64,000 nucleotides of DNA. Source: Aliishimia sp963678085 (GTDB lineage: Bacteria > Pseudomonadota > Alphaproteobacteria > Rhodobacterales > Rhodobacteraceae). A model generated the notes under the pieces. That model searched no databases. It saw nothing but the letters and a program-made list of their open reading frames with translations, and was not told where the DNA came from. The translations under genes were made by a program, and so were the position numbers. Position 1 is the stretch's first letter. Each line of letters starts with the position of its first letter. Shown here piece after piece: positions 25,282 through 33,777 of the stretch. The stretch is taken from contig OY782680.1 in NCBI GenBank assembly GCA_963678085.1, positions 1,550,001 through 1,614,000 of the forward strand, read 5' to 3'.

Positions 25282-26189
25282 GCAGTCCTTACAAACGCAT
25301 CGCCTTTATTGGCCTTGGCCTCATTGCCAGTTCGATGGCCTGGGCGACCAAGCGGGCCGGGCAGGGGGCTGTGATCACCGGCTATGCGCGCTCATCGGAG
25401 ACGCGCGAGACGACCCGGCGTTTGGGCTTTTGCGATGAGGTGTTTGACAGCGCTGAGGAAGCGGTGATCGATGCAGATCTTGTCGTGCTTGCCGTGCCTG
25501 TGGGTGCGATGGGCGCGGTGATGCAGCAAATTGCCCCTCGTCTGAAGGTGGGCGTGACGGTCACTGATGTGGGCTCGGTCAAGCGCGATGTGATCACACA
25601 TGTCGCCCCTCATATCCCGGCAGGGGTGCATTTTGTGCCCGCTCACCCGCTTGCAGGCACCGAGCATTCTGGCCCCGAGGCAGGCTTTGCAGAGCTCTTT
25701 GACAATCGTTGGAGCTTGCTAGTGCCCGAGCCTGGAACCGACGCGGAGGCCATTGCGCGCCTGCGCCGCTACTGGGAAAGCCTGGGCGCGAATGTGGATG
25801 AGATGGACCCAGACCACCATGATCTGGTGCTGGCCGTGACCTCCCATGCGCCGCATCTTATCGCTTACACGATGGTGGGCGTGGCCGATGATCTGCGCCG
25901 GGTGACTGATAGCGAGGTGATCAAATACTCCGCCGCTGGCTTTCGCGATTTCACCCGCATTGCGGCATCAGACCCGACCATGTGGCGCGATGTGTTTTTG
26001 ACCAATAAAGATGCCACGCTTGAGATCCTGGGCCGGTTCACCGAAGAGCTTTTCGCCCTGCAACGCGCGATCCGCACGGGGGACGGAGAGCATCTGCACG
26101 CCTATTTCACCCGCACGCGCGCTATTCGCCGCGGGATTATTGAAGCAGGTCAAGACACCTCTGCTCCGAATTTTGGGCGTAAACCTTAA
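25278..26189 (+). CDS. tyrC: Cyclohexadienyl (prephenate/arogenate) dehydrogenase
   Basis: A 303-residue NAD(P)-dependent TyrA-family enzyme for tyrosine synthesis. Seen: nucleotide motif IAFIGLGLIASSMAWA (~8), VTDVGSVKRDV (~97), the active-site segment HFVPAHPLAGTEHSGPEAG (~118-136) and DPDHHDLVLAVTSHAPHLIAY (~180). There is no ACT or chorismate mutase domain. The start is the ATG overlapping the hisC stop. Dispersed element copy 3 follows. Confidence 0.92.
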   Translation: MSSPYKRIAFIGLGLIASSMAWATKRAGQGAVITGYARSSETRETTRRLGFCDEVFDSAEEAVIDADLVVLAVPVGAMGAVMQQIAPRLKVGVTVTDVGSVKRDVITHVAPHIPAGVHFVPAHPLAGTEHSGPEAGFAELFDNRWSLLVPEPGTDAEAIARLRRYWESLGANVDEMDPDHHDLVLAVTSHAPHLIAYTMVGVADDLRRVTDSEVIKYSAAGFRDFTRIAASDPTMWRDVFLTNKDATLEILGRFTEELFALQRAIRTGDGEHLHAYFTRTRAIRRGIIEAGQDTSAPNFGRKP

Positions 26190-26208
26190 GAGGTTTATCC
26201 TTAATGCA

Positions 26209-26283
26209 CGCGCACCCCCCTTCATTTGGCTAAAAATACCTTATTTGACACGGGGCGGGGGTGTGGGGGTGCAAAGCCCCCAC
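26209..26283 (-). repeat. Dispersed intergenic element, copy 3
   Basis: Like copy 1 it carries the longer middle (TTATTTGACACGG) before the G tract GGGGGTGTGGGGG and GCAAAGCCCCCAC. It lies between convergent tyrC and ppk2 and ends 6 bases from the ppk2 stop. Confidence 0.85.
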
Positions 26284-26289
26284 TTCGGG

Positions 26290-27171
26290 CTATTTGCGCT
26301 GATCTGGGTGCAGGGATTTGCCCAAGATATGATCTGATTCATGCACTACATGGGCCGCGCTCGACACCAGGGCCGGGTCGGGTTGCCCGACGATCTGATG
26401 ATCCTTGCCCGGATAGTCCACCGAGGCCAAGAAATGCCGCATGCAAGCAAGCCGCGCGCGTTTCTTGTCATTGGATTTGACAACGGTCCAAGGGGCATCG
26501 GCGGTGTCCGTGTAAAAGAACATCGCCTCTTTGGCTTCGGTGTAATCGTCCCAAAGCCCTAGCGAAGCTTTGTCAATGGGCGAGAGTTTCCAGCGTTTGA
26601 GCGGATCGGTCTCGCGGCTCTTGAAGCGGGAGCGCTGTTCGTTCTGGGTGACAGAGAACCAGTATTTGAACAGCCGGATCCCAGAGCGCACCAGCATACG
26701 TTCAAAATCAGGTGTTTGGCGCATGAATTCTAGATATTCGGTGGGTTCGCAAAAGCCCATCACGCGTTCAACCCCGGCGCGATTATACCAAGAGCGGTCA
26801 TAAAGCACGATCTCGCCGGTGGTTGGCAGATGCTCAATATAGCGCTGATAATACCATTGCCCGGCTTCTTTTACGCTTGGCTTGTTCAGGGCCACCACGC
26901 GGGCGGTGCGCGGGTTCAAGTGTTCGGTAAAGCGCTTGATCGTGCCGCCCTTACCCGCCGCATCGCGCCCTTCAAACAGGAGCACAAATTTCTGTCCGGT
27001 CTCTTCGGTCCAGAGCTGTAGCTTTAAGAGTTCCGCCTGCAACTTGGCCTTTTGACTCTCATAGCTGCGGCGCGAGAGCTTTGTGTCATAGGGGTATTCT
27101 TCCAGCCAAGCCTCGGGCTTTGGGGCGGGTACAGGCAGGTCGGTGCTGGTCATGGCGGTCTCATCTGTCAT
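26290..27171 (-). CDS. ppk2: Polyphosphate kinase 2
   Basis: A 293-residue PPK2 that transfers phosphate between polyphosphate and nucleotides. Seen: Walker A LFEGRDAAGKGGTIKR (~65-80), the Walker B/lid segment LYDRSWYNRAGVERVMGF (~135-152) and the KYWFSVTQNEQ helix. The length and single domain fit class I PPK2. The start is the ATG after AAGGAGCC; the longer frame adds an unsupported 38 residues. Confidence 0.93.
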   Translation of the reverse strand: MTDETAMTSTDLPVPAPKPEAWLEEYPYDTKLSRRSYESQKAKLQAELLKLQLWTEETGQKFVLLFEGRDAAGKGGTIKRFTEHLNPRTARVVALNKPSVKEAGQWYYQRYIEHLPTTGEIVLYDRSWYNRAGVERVMGFCEPTEYLEFMRQTPDFERMLVRSGIRLFKYWFSVTQNEQRSRFKSRETDPLKRWKLSPIDKASLGLWDDYTEAKEAMFFYTDTADAPWTVVKSNDKKRARLACMRHFLASVDYPGKDHQIVGQPDPALVSSAAHVVHESDHILGKSLHPDQRK

Positions 27172-27287
27172 ATAAAGGCTCCTTTTGCCCTTACCTGTCA
27201 CAGAGCTGTTACATGTGCATTGACCTATCTCAAATTTGGCGGATGCATGAGGGGGCTTGCCCCTCATGGGTGTTCTTTGACGCACGT

Positions 27288-28571
27288 TTAGGCGAGCATG
27301 GTGAGCGGGTTTTCCAAATTCTCCACGATGGCTTTGAGAAGCTCGGCCCCGAGCGCGCCGTCAATGACGCGGTGATCGACGGACATGGTGACGGACATCA
27401 CGGTGGCCACGGTGAGCTCCCCATCCGCGCTGACCACGGGCTTTTTCACGCCAGCGCCCACCGCGAGAATGCCCGCATGGGGCGGGTTCACGATGGCATC
27501 GAAATTGTCGATGCCGAACATGCCCAGGTTAGAGATCGCAAAGGTGCCGCCCTGATATTCATGGGGCGCGAGTTTGCGGCTCCGTGCGCGCGCGGCCAGG
27601 TCTTTCATCTCGGTGGAGAGCGCTGAGAGGGATTTCATATCGGCATCTTGCAGCACGGGGGTGAAGAGCCCGCCCTCGATCGCGACGGCCACGGCCACAT
27701 CGGAGGATTTAAGTTGCAGCACCTTGTCGCCGGCCCAGACCGCGTTGCAGGCGGGAACCTGTTGCAGCGCATTGGCCAGAGCTTTGATGATGAAGTCATT
27801 GACCGAGAGTTTCACGCCGCGCGCGGCAAGCTGGCTGTTGAGTTGGCTGCGCAGGGCCAGAAGCGCGTCCAGTTTGATATCGCGGCGCAGATAGAAATGC
27901 GGGATGGTTTGCTTGGCTTCTGAAAGCCGGGCTGCGATGGTTTTGCGCATCCCGTCCAGCTTGATTTCCTCAGTGTCGCGATTTGCATACATCTTTGCGA
28001 CCATATCCGCTGAAGGGCCAGCGGGGGCTGCTGCTGGCGCAGCAGAAGCTTGGGGGGGCGCCGCTGGCGCGGCGGTGGGGGCAGGGGCGGTTTGCACCGC
28101 CTCGACATCTGCTTTTATGATGCGCCCATGGGGGCCGGAGCCGCTGATTTGCGCAAGATCCAGGCCCTTTTGCGCCGCGATGCGCCGCGCCAAGGGGGAG
28201 GCGAAGATGCGGGCGGCGTCTTTTTGCGGGGCTGCTGGCGCAGCTGGTGTGGGCTCTGGGGCAGAGGCTGACGCCTCTGCGATTGGGGGGGGCGCCGCTG
28301 GCGCGGCGCTGAGATCATCGGGGCTTTCGCCCTCTTCCAGCAGAACCGCGATGGGGGTGTTGACCTTGACCCCTTCTGAGCCACCTGGGATGAGAATTTT
28401 TCCGAGGATGCCTTCGTCTACGGCTTCAAATTCCATGGTGGCTTTGTCAGTTTCAATTTCCGCGATGAGATCGCCTGAGGCGATAGTCTCGCCTTCTTTG
28501 ACGAGCCATTTGGCAAGGGTGCCTTCTTCCATTGTGGGAGAGAGGGCGGGCATGAGGATTTCTGTGGGCAT
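27288..28571 (-). CDS. pdhC: Pyruvate dehydrogenase E2, dihydrolipoyl acetyltransferase
   Basis: A 427-residue E2. The lipoyl domain is at 1-80 with lysine in EIETDKATMEFEAVDEG. Ala/Pro-rich linkers follow. A peripheral-subunit-binding domain (ASPLARRIAAQKGLDLAQI) lies at ~140-175. The acetyltransferase domain ends in MSVDHRVIDGALGAELL with catalytic His and Asp. It forms the complex core. Its ribosome-binding site GGAG lies within the 3' end of the preceding small gene, one base after whose stop it starts, so the two are translationally linked. Confidence 0.96.
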   Translation of the reverse strand: MPTEILMPALSPTMEEGTLAKWLVKEGETIASGDLIAEIETDKATMEFEAVDEGILGKILIPGGSEGVKVNTPIAVLLEEGESPDDLSAAPAAPPPIAEASASAPEPTPAAPAAPQKDAARIFASPLARRIAAQKGLDLAQISGSGPHGRIIKADVEAVQTAPAPTAAPAAPPQASAAPAAAPAGPSADMVAKMYANRDTEEIKLDGMRKTIAARLSEAKQTIPHFYLRRDIKLDALLALRSQLNSQLAARGVKLSVNDFIIKALANALQQVPACNAVWAGDKVLQLKSSDVAVAVAIEGGLFTPVLQDADMKSLSALSTEMKDLAARARSRKLAPHEYQGGTFAISNLGMFGIDNFDAIVNPPHAGILAVGAGVKKPVVSADGELTVATVMSVTMSVDHRVIDGALGAELLKAIVENLENPLTMLA

Positions 28572-28572
28572 T

Positions 28573-28995
28573 TTAGTGGTCTCCACCAATTTTACAGTCT
28601 TGATCTTCCATACGAAGATTTTCACATTCACCAGTTATGCGAAGGAGGGTCTTGTCTTCATCGTAAATGAATCTGACTTGAGCCATGCCCGCATGAACAG
28701 ATACTGCATTTCCTGGGGGCTCGCTGAACCATGACCAGCCCTGTTGCGCATCAACGAGTGTAGTGATTTCGTCGCTAGTTAGATCTGGGTTGATGCTGAG
28801 GATAAAGGTTTTGTACATACTTGTTTCTTGTCCAAGCCGTTCTATTGTTTGGCCCATATAATGGAACCCCATAGCGTCATTTCCTGCATCAATCAGGCCT
28901 TGTTTCAAATCCCGCATGGTGACCCATCCAAGGGTTCCAGCAATCCCGAGGACGAAGCACAACGCATAGCCGAAAACGCGTCCAGCGAGTTTCAA
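28573..28995 (-). CDS. Orphan membrane-anchored protein inside the PDH operon
   Basis: A 140-residue protein I cannot assign. The N-terminal membrane segment (FGYALCFVLGIAGTLGWV) may be an uncleaved signal. A soluble domain with HYMGQTIERLGQETSMYK follows, and two cysteines lie near the end (GECENLR, DQDCK). The start is TTG, seven bases after AGGAG that overlaps the pdhB stop. It is lower in G+C than pdhB and pdhC. Being flush with both neighbours it must be on the PDH transcript; no role in the complex is known to me. Confidence 0.7.
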   Translation of the reverse strand: MKLAGRVFGYALCFVLGIAGTLGWVTMRDLKQGLIDAGNDAMGFHYMGQTIERLGQETSMYKTFILSINPDLTSDEITTLVDAQQGWSWFSEPPGNAVSVHAGMAQVRFIYDEDKTLLRITGECENLRMEDQDCKIGGDH

Positions 28996-29005
28996 AAGTT
29001 TTCTC

Positions 29006-30394
29006 CTACCGATACAGTACTTTACGTGCGGCCTCTATCACCTCGTCGGTGGTCACCAGCGCATGTTTTTCCAGGTTCGCCGCATAGGGCATGGGCACGT
29101 CTTTGCCGGTGCAATTGATCACCGGGGCATCAAGATAGTCGAAGGCCTCTTGCATCACCACGGAGCTGATATAGGAGCCGACCGAGCCTTGGGGCCAGCC
29201 TTCCTCCACCGTGACGAGGCGGTTGGTTTTCATTACTGAATTGATGATCGCGCCGGTATCCATGGGGCGGATGGTGCGCAGATCGATCACTTCGGCTGAG
29301 ATGCCATCCTCGGCCAGTTTATCGGCGGCTTCAAGGGCGTATTGCATGCCGATGCCGAAGCTGACGATGGTCACATCGCTGCCTTCCCGCCAGATGCGGG
29401 CCTTGCCGAAGGGGATGGCGAGATCGTCGATTTTGGGCACATCGAAGGCGCGCCCATAAAGGATTTCGTTTTCCAGAAAGCAGACCGGGTTATTGTCGCG
29501 GATGGCGGTTTTCATCAGCCCCTTTGCATCTGCGGCGCTATAGGGCATGGCAACTTTCAGGCCCGGCACTTGCATATACCAGGCGGCGTAATCTTGGCTA
29601 TGCTGGGCGGCGACGCGGGCCGCTGCACCATTGGGGCCACGGAAGACGATGGGGCAGCCCATTTGCCCGCCGGACATATAGAGGGTTTTGGCGGCGGAGT
29701 TGATGATATGGTCAATGGCCTGCATGGCGAAATTCCAGGTCATGAATTCGACGATGGGGCGCAGACCGCCGAATGCAGCGCCGGTTGCGATGCCGGCAAA
29801 GCCATGTTCGGTGATGGGGGTGTCGATCACGCGTTTGGAGCCAAATTCATCAAGCAGGCCTTGGGAGACTTTGTAAGCGCCTTGGTATTCAGCCACTTCT
29901 TCGCCCATCAAAAACACGGCTTCATCGGCGCGCATTTCCTCGGCCATGGCATCGCGCAGGGCTTCGCGCACGGTTTGGGAGGCCATGGGAGCGTCGCTTG
30001 GCCAGTCGGGCGAGAGATCGACTTTGGGCGCAGCTGGGGGGGCGCTTGTCTCGGAGCTCCCTGCGGGAGCCGCCTCGCCAAGCGCCGCAGCCGCATCGGG
30101 CGCCGCGTTGGTTGCGGGGGCAGGGCTGGCTGCGATGTCGCCCAGGCTTTCCCCCTCTTCAAGCAGGATGGCGATGGGGGTGTTCACTTTCACGCCTTCG
30201 CTGCTCGCCTCGATCAGGAGTTTGCCGATGATGCCTTCATCCACCGCTTCGAATTCCATCGTGGCTTTGTCAGTTTCGATTTCCGCCAGGATATCGCCAG
30301 AGGACACGGTATCGCCCTCTTTGACGCACCATTTGGCGAGCGTGCCCTCCTCCATAGTTGGGCTAAGGGCGGGCATGAGTATTTCGTTTGGCAT
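29006..30394 (-). CDS. pdhB: Pyruvate dehydrogenase E1 beta with N-terminal lipoyl domain
   Basis: A 462-residue E1-beta. Residues 1-80 are a lipoyl domain with EIETDKATMEFEAVDEG, nearly identical to that of pdhC. An Ala/Pro/Ser linker follows, then the transketolase-type domain from ~135 (REALRDAMAEEM, FLMGEEVAEYQGAYK, DTPITEHGFAGIATGAA). With E1-alpha it decarboxylates pyruvate with thiamine diphosphate. A lipoyl domain on E1-beta is known from several alphaproteobacteria. It lies between the two orphan genes of the operon. Confidence 0.96.
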   Translation of the reverse strand: MPNEILMPALSPTMEEGTLAKWCVKEGDTVSSGDILAEIETDKATMEFEAVDEGIIGKLLIEASSEGVKVNTPIAILLEEGESLGDIAASPAPATNAAPDAAAALGEAAPAGSSETSAPPAAPKVDLSPDWPSDAPMASQTVREALRDAMAEEMRADEAVFLMGEEVAEYQGAYKVSQGLLDEFGSKRVIDTPITEHGFAGIATGAAFGGLRPIVEFMTWNFAMQAIDHIINSAAKTLYMSGGQMGCPIVFRGPNGAAARVAAQHSQDYAAWYMQVPGLKVAMPYSAADAKGLMKTAIRDNNPVCFLENEILYGRAFDVPKIDDLAIPFGKARIWREGSDVTIVSFGIGMQYALEAADKLAEDGISAEVIDLRTIRPMDTGAIINSVMKTNRLVTVEEGWPQGSVGSYISSVVMQEAFDYLDAPVINCTGKDVPMPYAANLEKHALVTTDEVIEAARKVLYR

Positions 30395-30397
30395 GGT

Positions 30398-30913
30398 TCA
30401 AACTCTTTCTGTGAGCGCGGCGGCAAACCCAGCGGTCTGGGTCTCAGCATGGGTCCCGGTCTGGGCCTGCGCAGTTGAGGTCATATAGGCGAAGGTAAAG
30501 AAGATCGCGATGGCGATAAGGATGATGAGCGCGTAGGTGGACAAGATGATCCCCATCCAGCGTATCGGCGAAAGTGGCCCGTATCTAACATCTGGGGCCA
30601 GCAGGAAAAGTAGGATGGACTGAACAACAATCATCGCAATATTCAGCACGATCTGAAGTCTGATGGCTTCTGCGGTGAACTCAATCGGAAGCAGGCTTTC
30701 CTTTGGGACGAACCCCTCGGCCTCCAAATACACGCTCCCCAATGCGAGCAATTGATTTGGCAAGAACACCGCAAGGAGAATGTTCCAATACCCGATCACG
30801 TAGCGGCGCATTCGCGTGACGGCCCAAATGAGCAAAGCCGCCACGGAACTCCCAAGAAACATCCAGATCGTAACGACTATGAGGCTAAAGGAAGAAAGGT
30901 CCAGAATGTCCAT
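30398..30913 (-). CDS. Orphan integral membrane protein inside the PDH operon
   Basis: A 171-residue protein with four likely membrane helices: IVVTIWMFLGSSVAALLIWA, a second around YWNILLAVFLPNQLLAL, a third around LQIVLNIAMIVVQSILLFLL and a fourth around IILSTYALIILIAIAIFF. The topology suggests a small inner-membrane protein of unknown function. I chose the ATG 7 bases after the pdhA stop; an ATG 12 codons earlier would overlap pdhA. Its stop is 3 bases before the pdhB start. The ribosome-binding site is weak. Confidence 0.68.
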   Translation of the reverse strand: MDILDLSSFSLIVVTIWMFLGSSVAALLIWAVTRMRRYVIGYWNILLAVFLPNQLLALGSVYLEAEGFVPKESLLPIEFTAEAIRLQIVLNIAMIVVQSILLFLLAPDVRYGPLSPIRWMGIILSTYALIILIAIAIFFTFAYMTSTAQAQTGTHAETQTAGFAAALTERV

Positions 30914-30920
30914 CGTGGCT

Positions 30921-31910
30921 TTAGGCGTAGATATCCGTCCAGAGCTCATCGAGAGCTGGCTCGGGGCTGGTTTTGGAGAAATCAGCTGAGGCGTTCACGA
31001 TCTCTTTGATCTCTTTGTCAATCGCTTTGAGATCGTCCTCTGCGGCGTGTTTGCCGGTGAGGATCAGGCTGCGCACGGCCTCAATCGGGTCACGTTCTTC
31101 GCGCATTTTCTGCACCTCTTCGCGGGTGCGGTATTTGGCCGGGTCCGACATGGAGTGGCCGCGATAGCGATAGGTTTTGACCTCAAGGATATAGGGGCCT
31201 TTGCCCGCGCGGCAATGGGCGGTAGCGGTCTCAGAGGCGGCTTTGACCGCAAGAACATCCATACCATCGACGATTTCACCAGGGATGCCGAAGGGGGTGC
31301 CACGGGTGAAGATATCCTCGGTTGAGGTGGAGCGCGTTTGGGCGGTGCCCATGGCATATTGGTTGTTCTCGATCACAAAGATCACCGGCAATTGCCAGAG
31401 CGCGGCCATATTGAAGGTCTCATAAACCTGGCCCTGATTGGCTGCGCCATCGCCGAAATAGGTGAAGGTCACATTGTTATTGCCGCGATATTTATCGGAA
31501 AAAGCAAGGCCCGCACCAAGGGGCACCTGCGCGCCAACAATGCCATGCCCGCCGTAAAAATGCTTTTCGCTGGAGAACATATGCATCGAGCCGCCCTTGC
31601 CCTTGGAATAGCCACCCGCGCGCCCGGTCAGCTCGGCCATCACACCATTGGGATCCATGCCGCAGGCCAACATATGCCCGTGATCACGATAAGAGGTGAT
31701 GCGCTTGTCGCCCTCAATAGCTGCGGCCTCAAGCCCCACAACAACAGCCTCTTGCCCGATATAGAGATGGCAAAAGCCCCCGATCAAACCCATGCCGTAA
31801 AGCTGGCCGGCTTTTTCTTCAAATCGGCGAATAAGCAACATGTCTTTGTAATATGAGAGCAGCTCATCGGCTGAGACATTGGGAGTCTTGGTCGTCTTTC
31901 TGGTCGCCAT
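30921..31910 (-). CDS. pdhA: Pyruvate dehydrogenase E1 alpha
   Basis: A 329-residue E1-alpha. Seen: MLLIRRFEEKAGQLYGMG, the ThDP-binding motif GDGAANQGQVYETFNMAALW (~165-185), NNQYAMGT, and the phosphorylation-loop region TYRYRGHSMSDPAKYRTREE (~260). It is the first gene of pdhA-X-pdhB-Y-pdhC. GGAGGACCGC precedes the start. A 20-bp palindrome 16 bases upstream is shared with lpd. Confidence 0.97.
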   Translation of the reverse strand: MATRKTTKTPNVSADELLSYYKDMLLIRRFEEKAGQLYGMGLIGGFCHLYIGQEAVVVGLEAAAIEGDKRITSYRDHGHMLACGMDPNGVMAELTGRAGGYSKGKGGSMHMFSSEKHFYGGHGIVGAQVPLGAGLAFSDKYRGNNNVTFTYFGDGAANQGQVYETFNMAALWQLPVIFVIENNQYAMGTAQTRSTSTEDIFTRGTPFGIPGEIVDGMDVLAVKAASETATAHCRAGKGPYILEVKTYRYRGHSMSDPAKYRTREEVQKMREERDPIEAVRSLILTGKHAAEDDLKAIDKEIKEIVNASADFSKTSPEPALDELWTDIYA

Positions 31911-31926
31911 GCGGTCCTCCGCGACA

Positions 31927-31946
31927 ATAGTTTAGCGTTAAACTAT
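31927..31946. promoter_or_regulatory. Palindromic operator of the PDH operon
   Basis: ATAGTTTA-GCGT-TAAACTAT: perfect 8-bp arms and a 4-base spacer. It is located 17-36 bases upstream of pdhA, where a repressor would block initiation or elongation. The same core, TAGTTTA-N4-TAAACTA, precedes lpd. Confidence 0.8.
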
Positions 31947-31997
31947 CTGGTAGCGGAGATAGGTAAAGAAAGCGAGTCCCAAGACGTCGCACCAAAG

Positions 31998-32312
31998 CTA
32001 TTCTTCGCGGATCACTAGATCATCAGCGCGGGTGAGGCCAAGAATGGATCGCGCTTGCTCGTCCAAGAGGTCAAGGTCCAGATAGCTATCTGAAAGGCGC
32101 TCAGTGAGATTTTCCATCCGCGCCACCTCCTGTTGCACTTTGGAAAGCTGCCTGTTTAGAGCTTGGGTTTCGGCTTGGATTTCTGCACGGCGAAACAGCC
32201 CGTAATCCCCTTGGATGGCGGCGAATGCGAAATAGAGCGCGAGCGATAGCATCACGGCAACAAAGAGCAGCGGGCCAAAAGACTGGGTGAAATATCGCAA
32301 ATTCGACAGCAC
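31998..32312 (-). CDS. ftsB: FtsB/DivIC-like septum protein
   Basis: A 104-residue bitopic protein: cytosolic stub, membrane helix (FGPLLFVAVMLSLALYFAFA, ~12-31), coiled coil (AEIQAETQALNRQLSKVQQE, ~43-75) and a short end ARSILGLTRADDLVI. This is the FtsB/DivIC architecture, part of the FtsQLB divisome complex. The start is GTG with AGGGGAA upstream. It lies before the PDH operon in the same direction, a neighbourhood common in alphaproteobacteria. Confidence 0.85.
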   Translation of the reverse strand: MLSNLRYFTQSFGPLLFVAVMLSLALYFAFAAIQGDYGLFRRAEIQAETQALNRQLSKVQQEVARMENLTERLSDSYLDLDLLDEQARSILGLTRADDLVIREE

Positions 32313-32402
32313 TGGGTTCCCCTAGGATATGTAAGCGCGTCGGTAGAATCGCATAAATTCAGTCATCTGTGAATCCCTAATCTGCAATTAGGGTGCGAAC
32401 GT

Positions 32403-32453
32403 GCCGGGGCTCCGCCCCGGCTTAGCTAAATCGCGGGCCGCCGAAGGCGGCCC
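32403..32453. terminator. Tandem perfect hairpins after pgk
   Basis: GCCGGGGC-TCC-GCCCCGGC (32403-32421) and GGGCCGCC-GAA-GGCGGCCC (32435-32453). Both have 8-bp stems and 3-base loops. Neither has a T tract on either strand, so they may protect mRNA ends or be of the same origin as the hairpins inside pgk. Confidence 0.6.
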
Positions 32454-32469
32454 CCACCTGTAAGCGAGC

Positions 32470-33648
32470 TTAGCGCGCTAGCGCGGCTACGCCGGGGAGA
32501 GTTTTGCCTTCGAGCCATTCAAGAAAGGCTCCACCTGCGGTGGAGATATAGGTGAAGTCTGCTGCTGCGCCTGACATATTGAGTGCAGCAACGGTATCCC
32601 CGCCCCCAGCTACTGTTATAAGCGAGCCAGCGCGGCTCCGCCGCGCAGCGGCAAGCGCGGCCACTTTCGTGGCCGCGTTAAATGGTTCTATTTCGAAGGC
32701 CCCAAGGGGGCCGTTCCAGACGAGGGTTTTAGCCGTAGCAAAAAGCTGCTCTATCTGCGCGACGCTGGCAGGGCCAGCGTCGAGGATCATATGATCTGCA
32801 GGGCAGTGTGTTGCGGGGACCGTGACGTGGGGCGCGTTGGCTGCAAATTTATTTGCAGCCACAACATCTACGGGCAAATGCAGTGCGCAGTTTGCGGCTT
32901 CGGCTTTGGCCATGATTTCTGTTGCTGTGTCGATCATGTCTCGCTCCGCGAGCGATGTGCCGATCTCATGGCCTTGCGCAGCAAGGAATGTATTTGCCAT
33001 GCCGCCTCCGATCACGATGCCATCGACTTTGTCGATGAGGTTCCCAAGCAGCTCCAACTTTGTTGATACTTTGGCCCCGCCTACAACTGCAATTACCGGG
33101 CGCTGCGGGCTCGAAAGCGCAGCTTCGAGCGCTTTCAGTTCCGCTTGCATCAAGCGGCCCGCGCAAGCGGGCAGGTGATGGGCTACCCCTTCGGTTGAGG
33201 CATGGGCGCGGTGGGCTGCGGAGAACGCATCATTGCAATAGACATCCCCGAGCGAGGCCAGAAATTCCGCCATTTTGGGATCATTGGCTTCTTCCATCGG
33301 TGTAAAGCGTGTGTTCTCCACCAAAATAACAGCCCCTTGGGGCTGTTCATCAATCCAGCCCCGCGAGGGGCGCTCCACAAAAGTCACAGGCACGCCGAAG
33401 GCGTGCTCCAGCGCCGGCACAAGCGGTTTTAGCGACATCTCGGGCACCGGCTTGCCTTTGGGGCGGCCGAAATGCGCTAGCAAGATCGGGGAGCCGCCTG
33501 CATCCAGAATGTCTTTCACCGTGGGCACGATCCGCTCTATGCGGGTGGCATCGCTCACGCGCCCGTCCTCCATCGGCACATTGATATCCACACGGGTCAG
33601 CACGCGTTTGCCCGCAAGCTCCATGTCATCCAGCGTTTTCCAACCCAT
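32470..33648 (-). CDS. pgk: Phosphoglycerate kinase, hairpin-rich gene
   Basis: A 392-residue PGK (1,3-bisphosphoglycerate + ADP to 3-phosphoglycerate + ATP). Seen: RVLTRVDINVPMEDG (~16), HFGRPKG (~55), GGAKVSTKLELLGNL (~190), NGPLGAFE (~318) and GGGDTVAAL (~352). The start is the ATG after GGAGG. The gene is intact by length and motifs. Its coding sequence contains about fifteen perfect short inverted repeats, some altering the protein (for example AAARRSRAG near residue 340, where relatives usually lack the arginines). The surrounding genes do not show this. Confidence 0.95.
   Translation of the reverse strand: MGWKTLDDMELAGKRVLTRVDINVPMEDGRVSDATRIERIVPTVKDILDAGGSPILLAHFGRPKGKPVPEMSLKPLVPALEHAFGVPVTFVERPSRGWIDEQPQGAVILVENTRFTPMEEANDPKMAEFLASLGDVYCNDAFSAAHRAHASTEGVAHHLPACAGRLMQAELKALEAALSSPQRPVIAVVGGAKVSTKLELLGNLIDKVDGIVIGGGMANTFLAAQGHEIGTSLAERDMIDTATEIMAKAEAANCALHLPVDVVAANKFAANAPHVTVPATHCPADHMILDAGPASVAQIEQLFATAKTLVWNGPLGAFEIEPFNAATKVAALAAARRSRAGSLITVAGGGDTVAALNMSGAAADFTYISTAGGAFLEWLEGKTLPGVAALAR
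32474..33406. repeat. Cluster of ~15 micro-hairpins within pgk
   Basis: Perfect inverted repeats at 32474-32485, 32529-32545, 32630-32646, 32656-32677, 32698-32712, 32761-32781, 32838-32861, 32941-32955, 32972-32986, 33021-33037, 33113-33136, 33157-33172, 33328-33347, 33358-33371 and 33390-33406. Stems are 5-11 bp; loops are mostly 0-5 bases, with one of 8. The longest is TGGCTGCAAAT/ATTTGCAGCCA with a TT loop. The sequences of the stems are unrelated to each other. Confidence 0.85.
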
Positions 33649-33777
33649 CTGAGCCTCCATCTCACCCATCCGCTCTTGCCGGTTCTATCTCGCGTGCGCG
33701 CCCTTAGGTCAATCACTTCCTTGGCTTTTTGCGCGCATCAAAGTAGGAGGGGCCAAATGCGACAATAGGAGAGCCTC

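Noticed and set aside
29342..30478. A 378-codon frame antisense to pdhB
   Set aside because: No domain and no ribosome-binding site; pdhB is clearly the coding strand.
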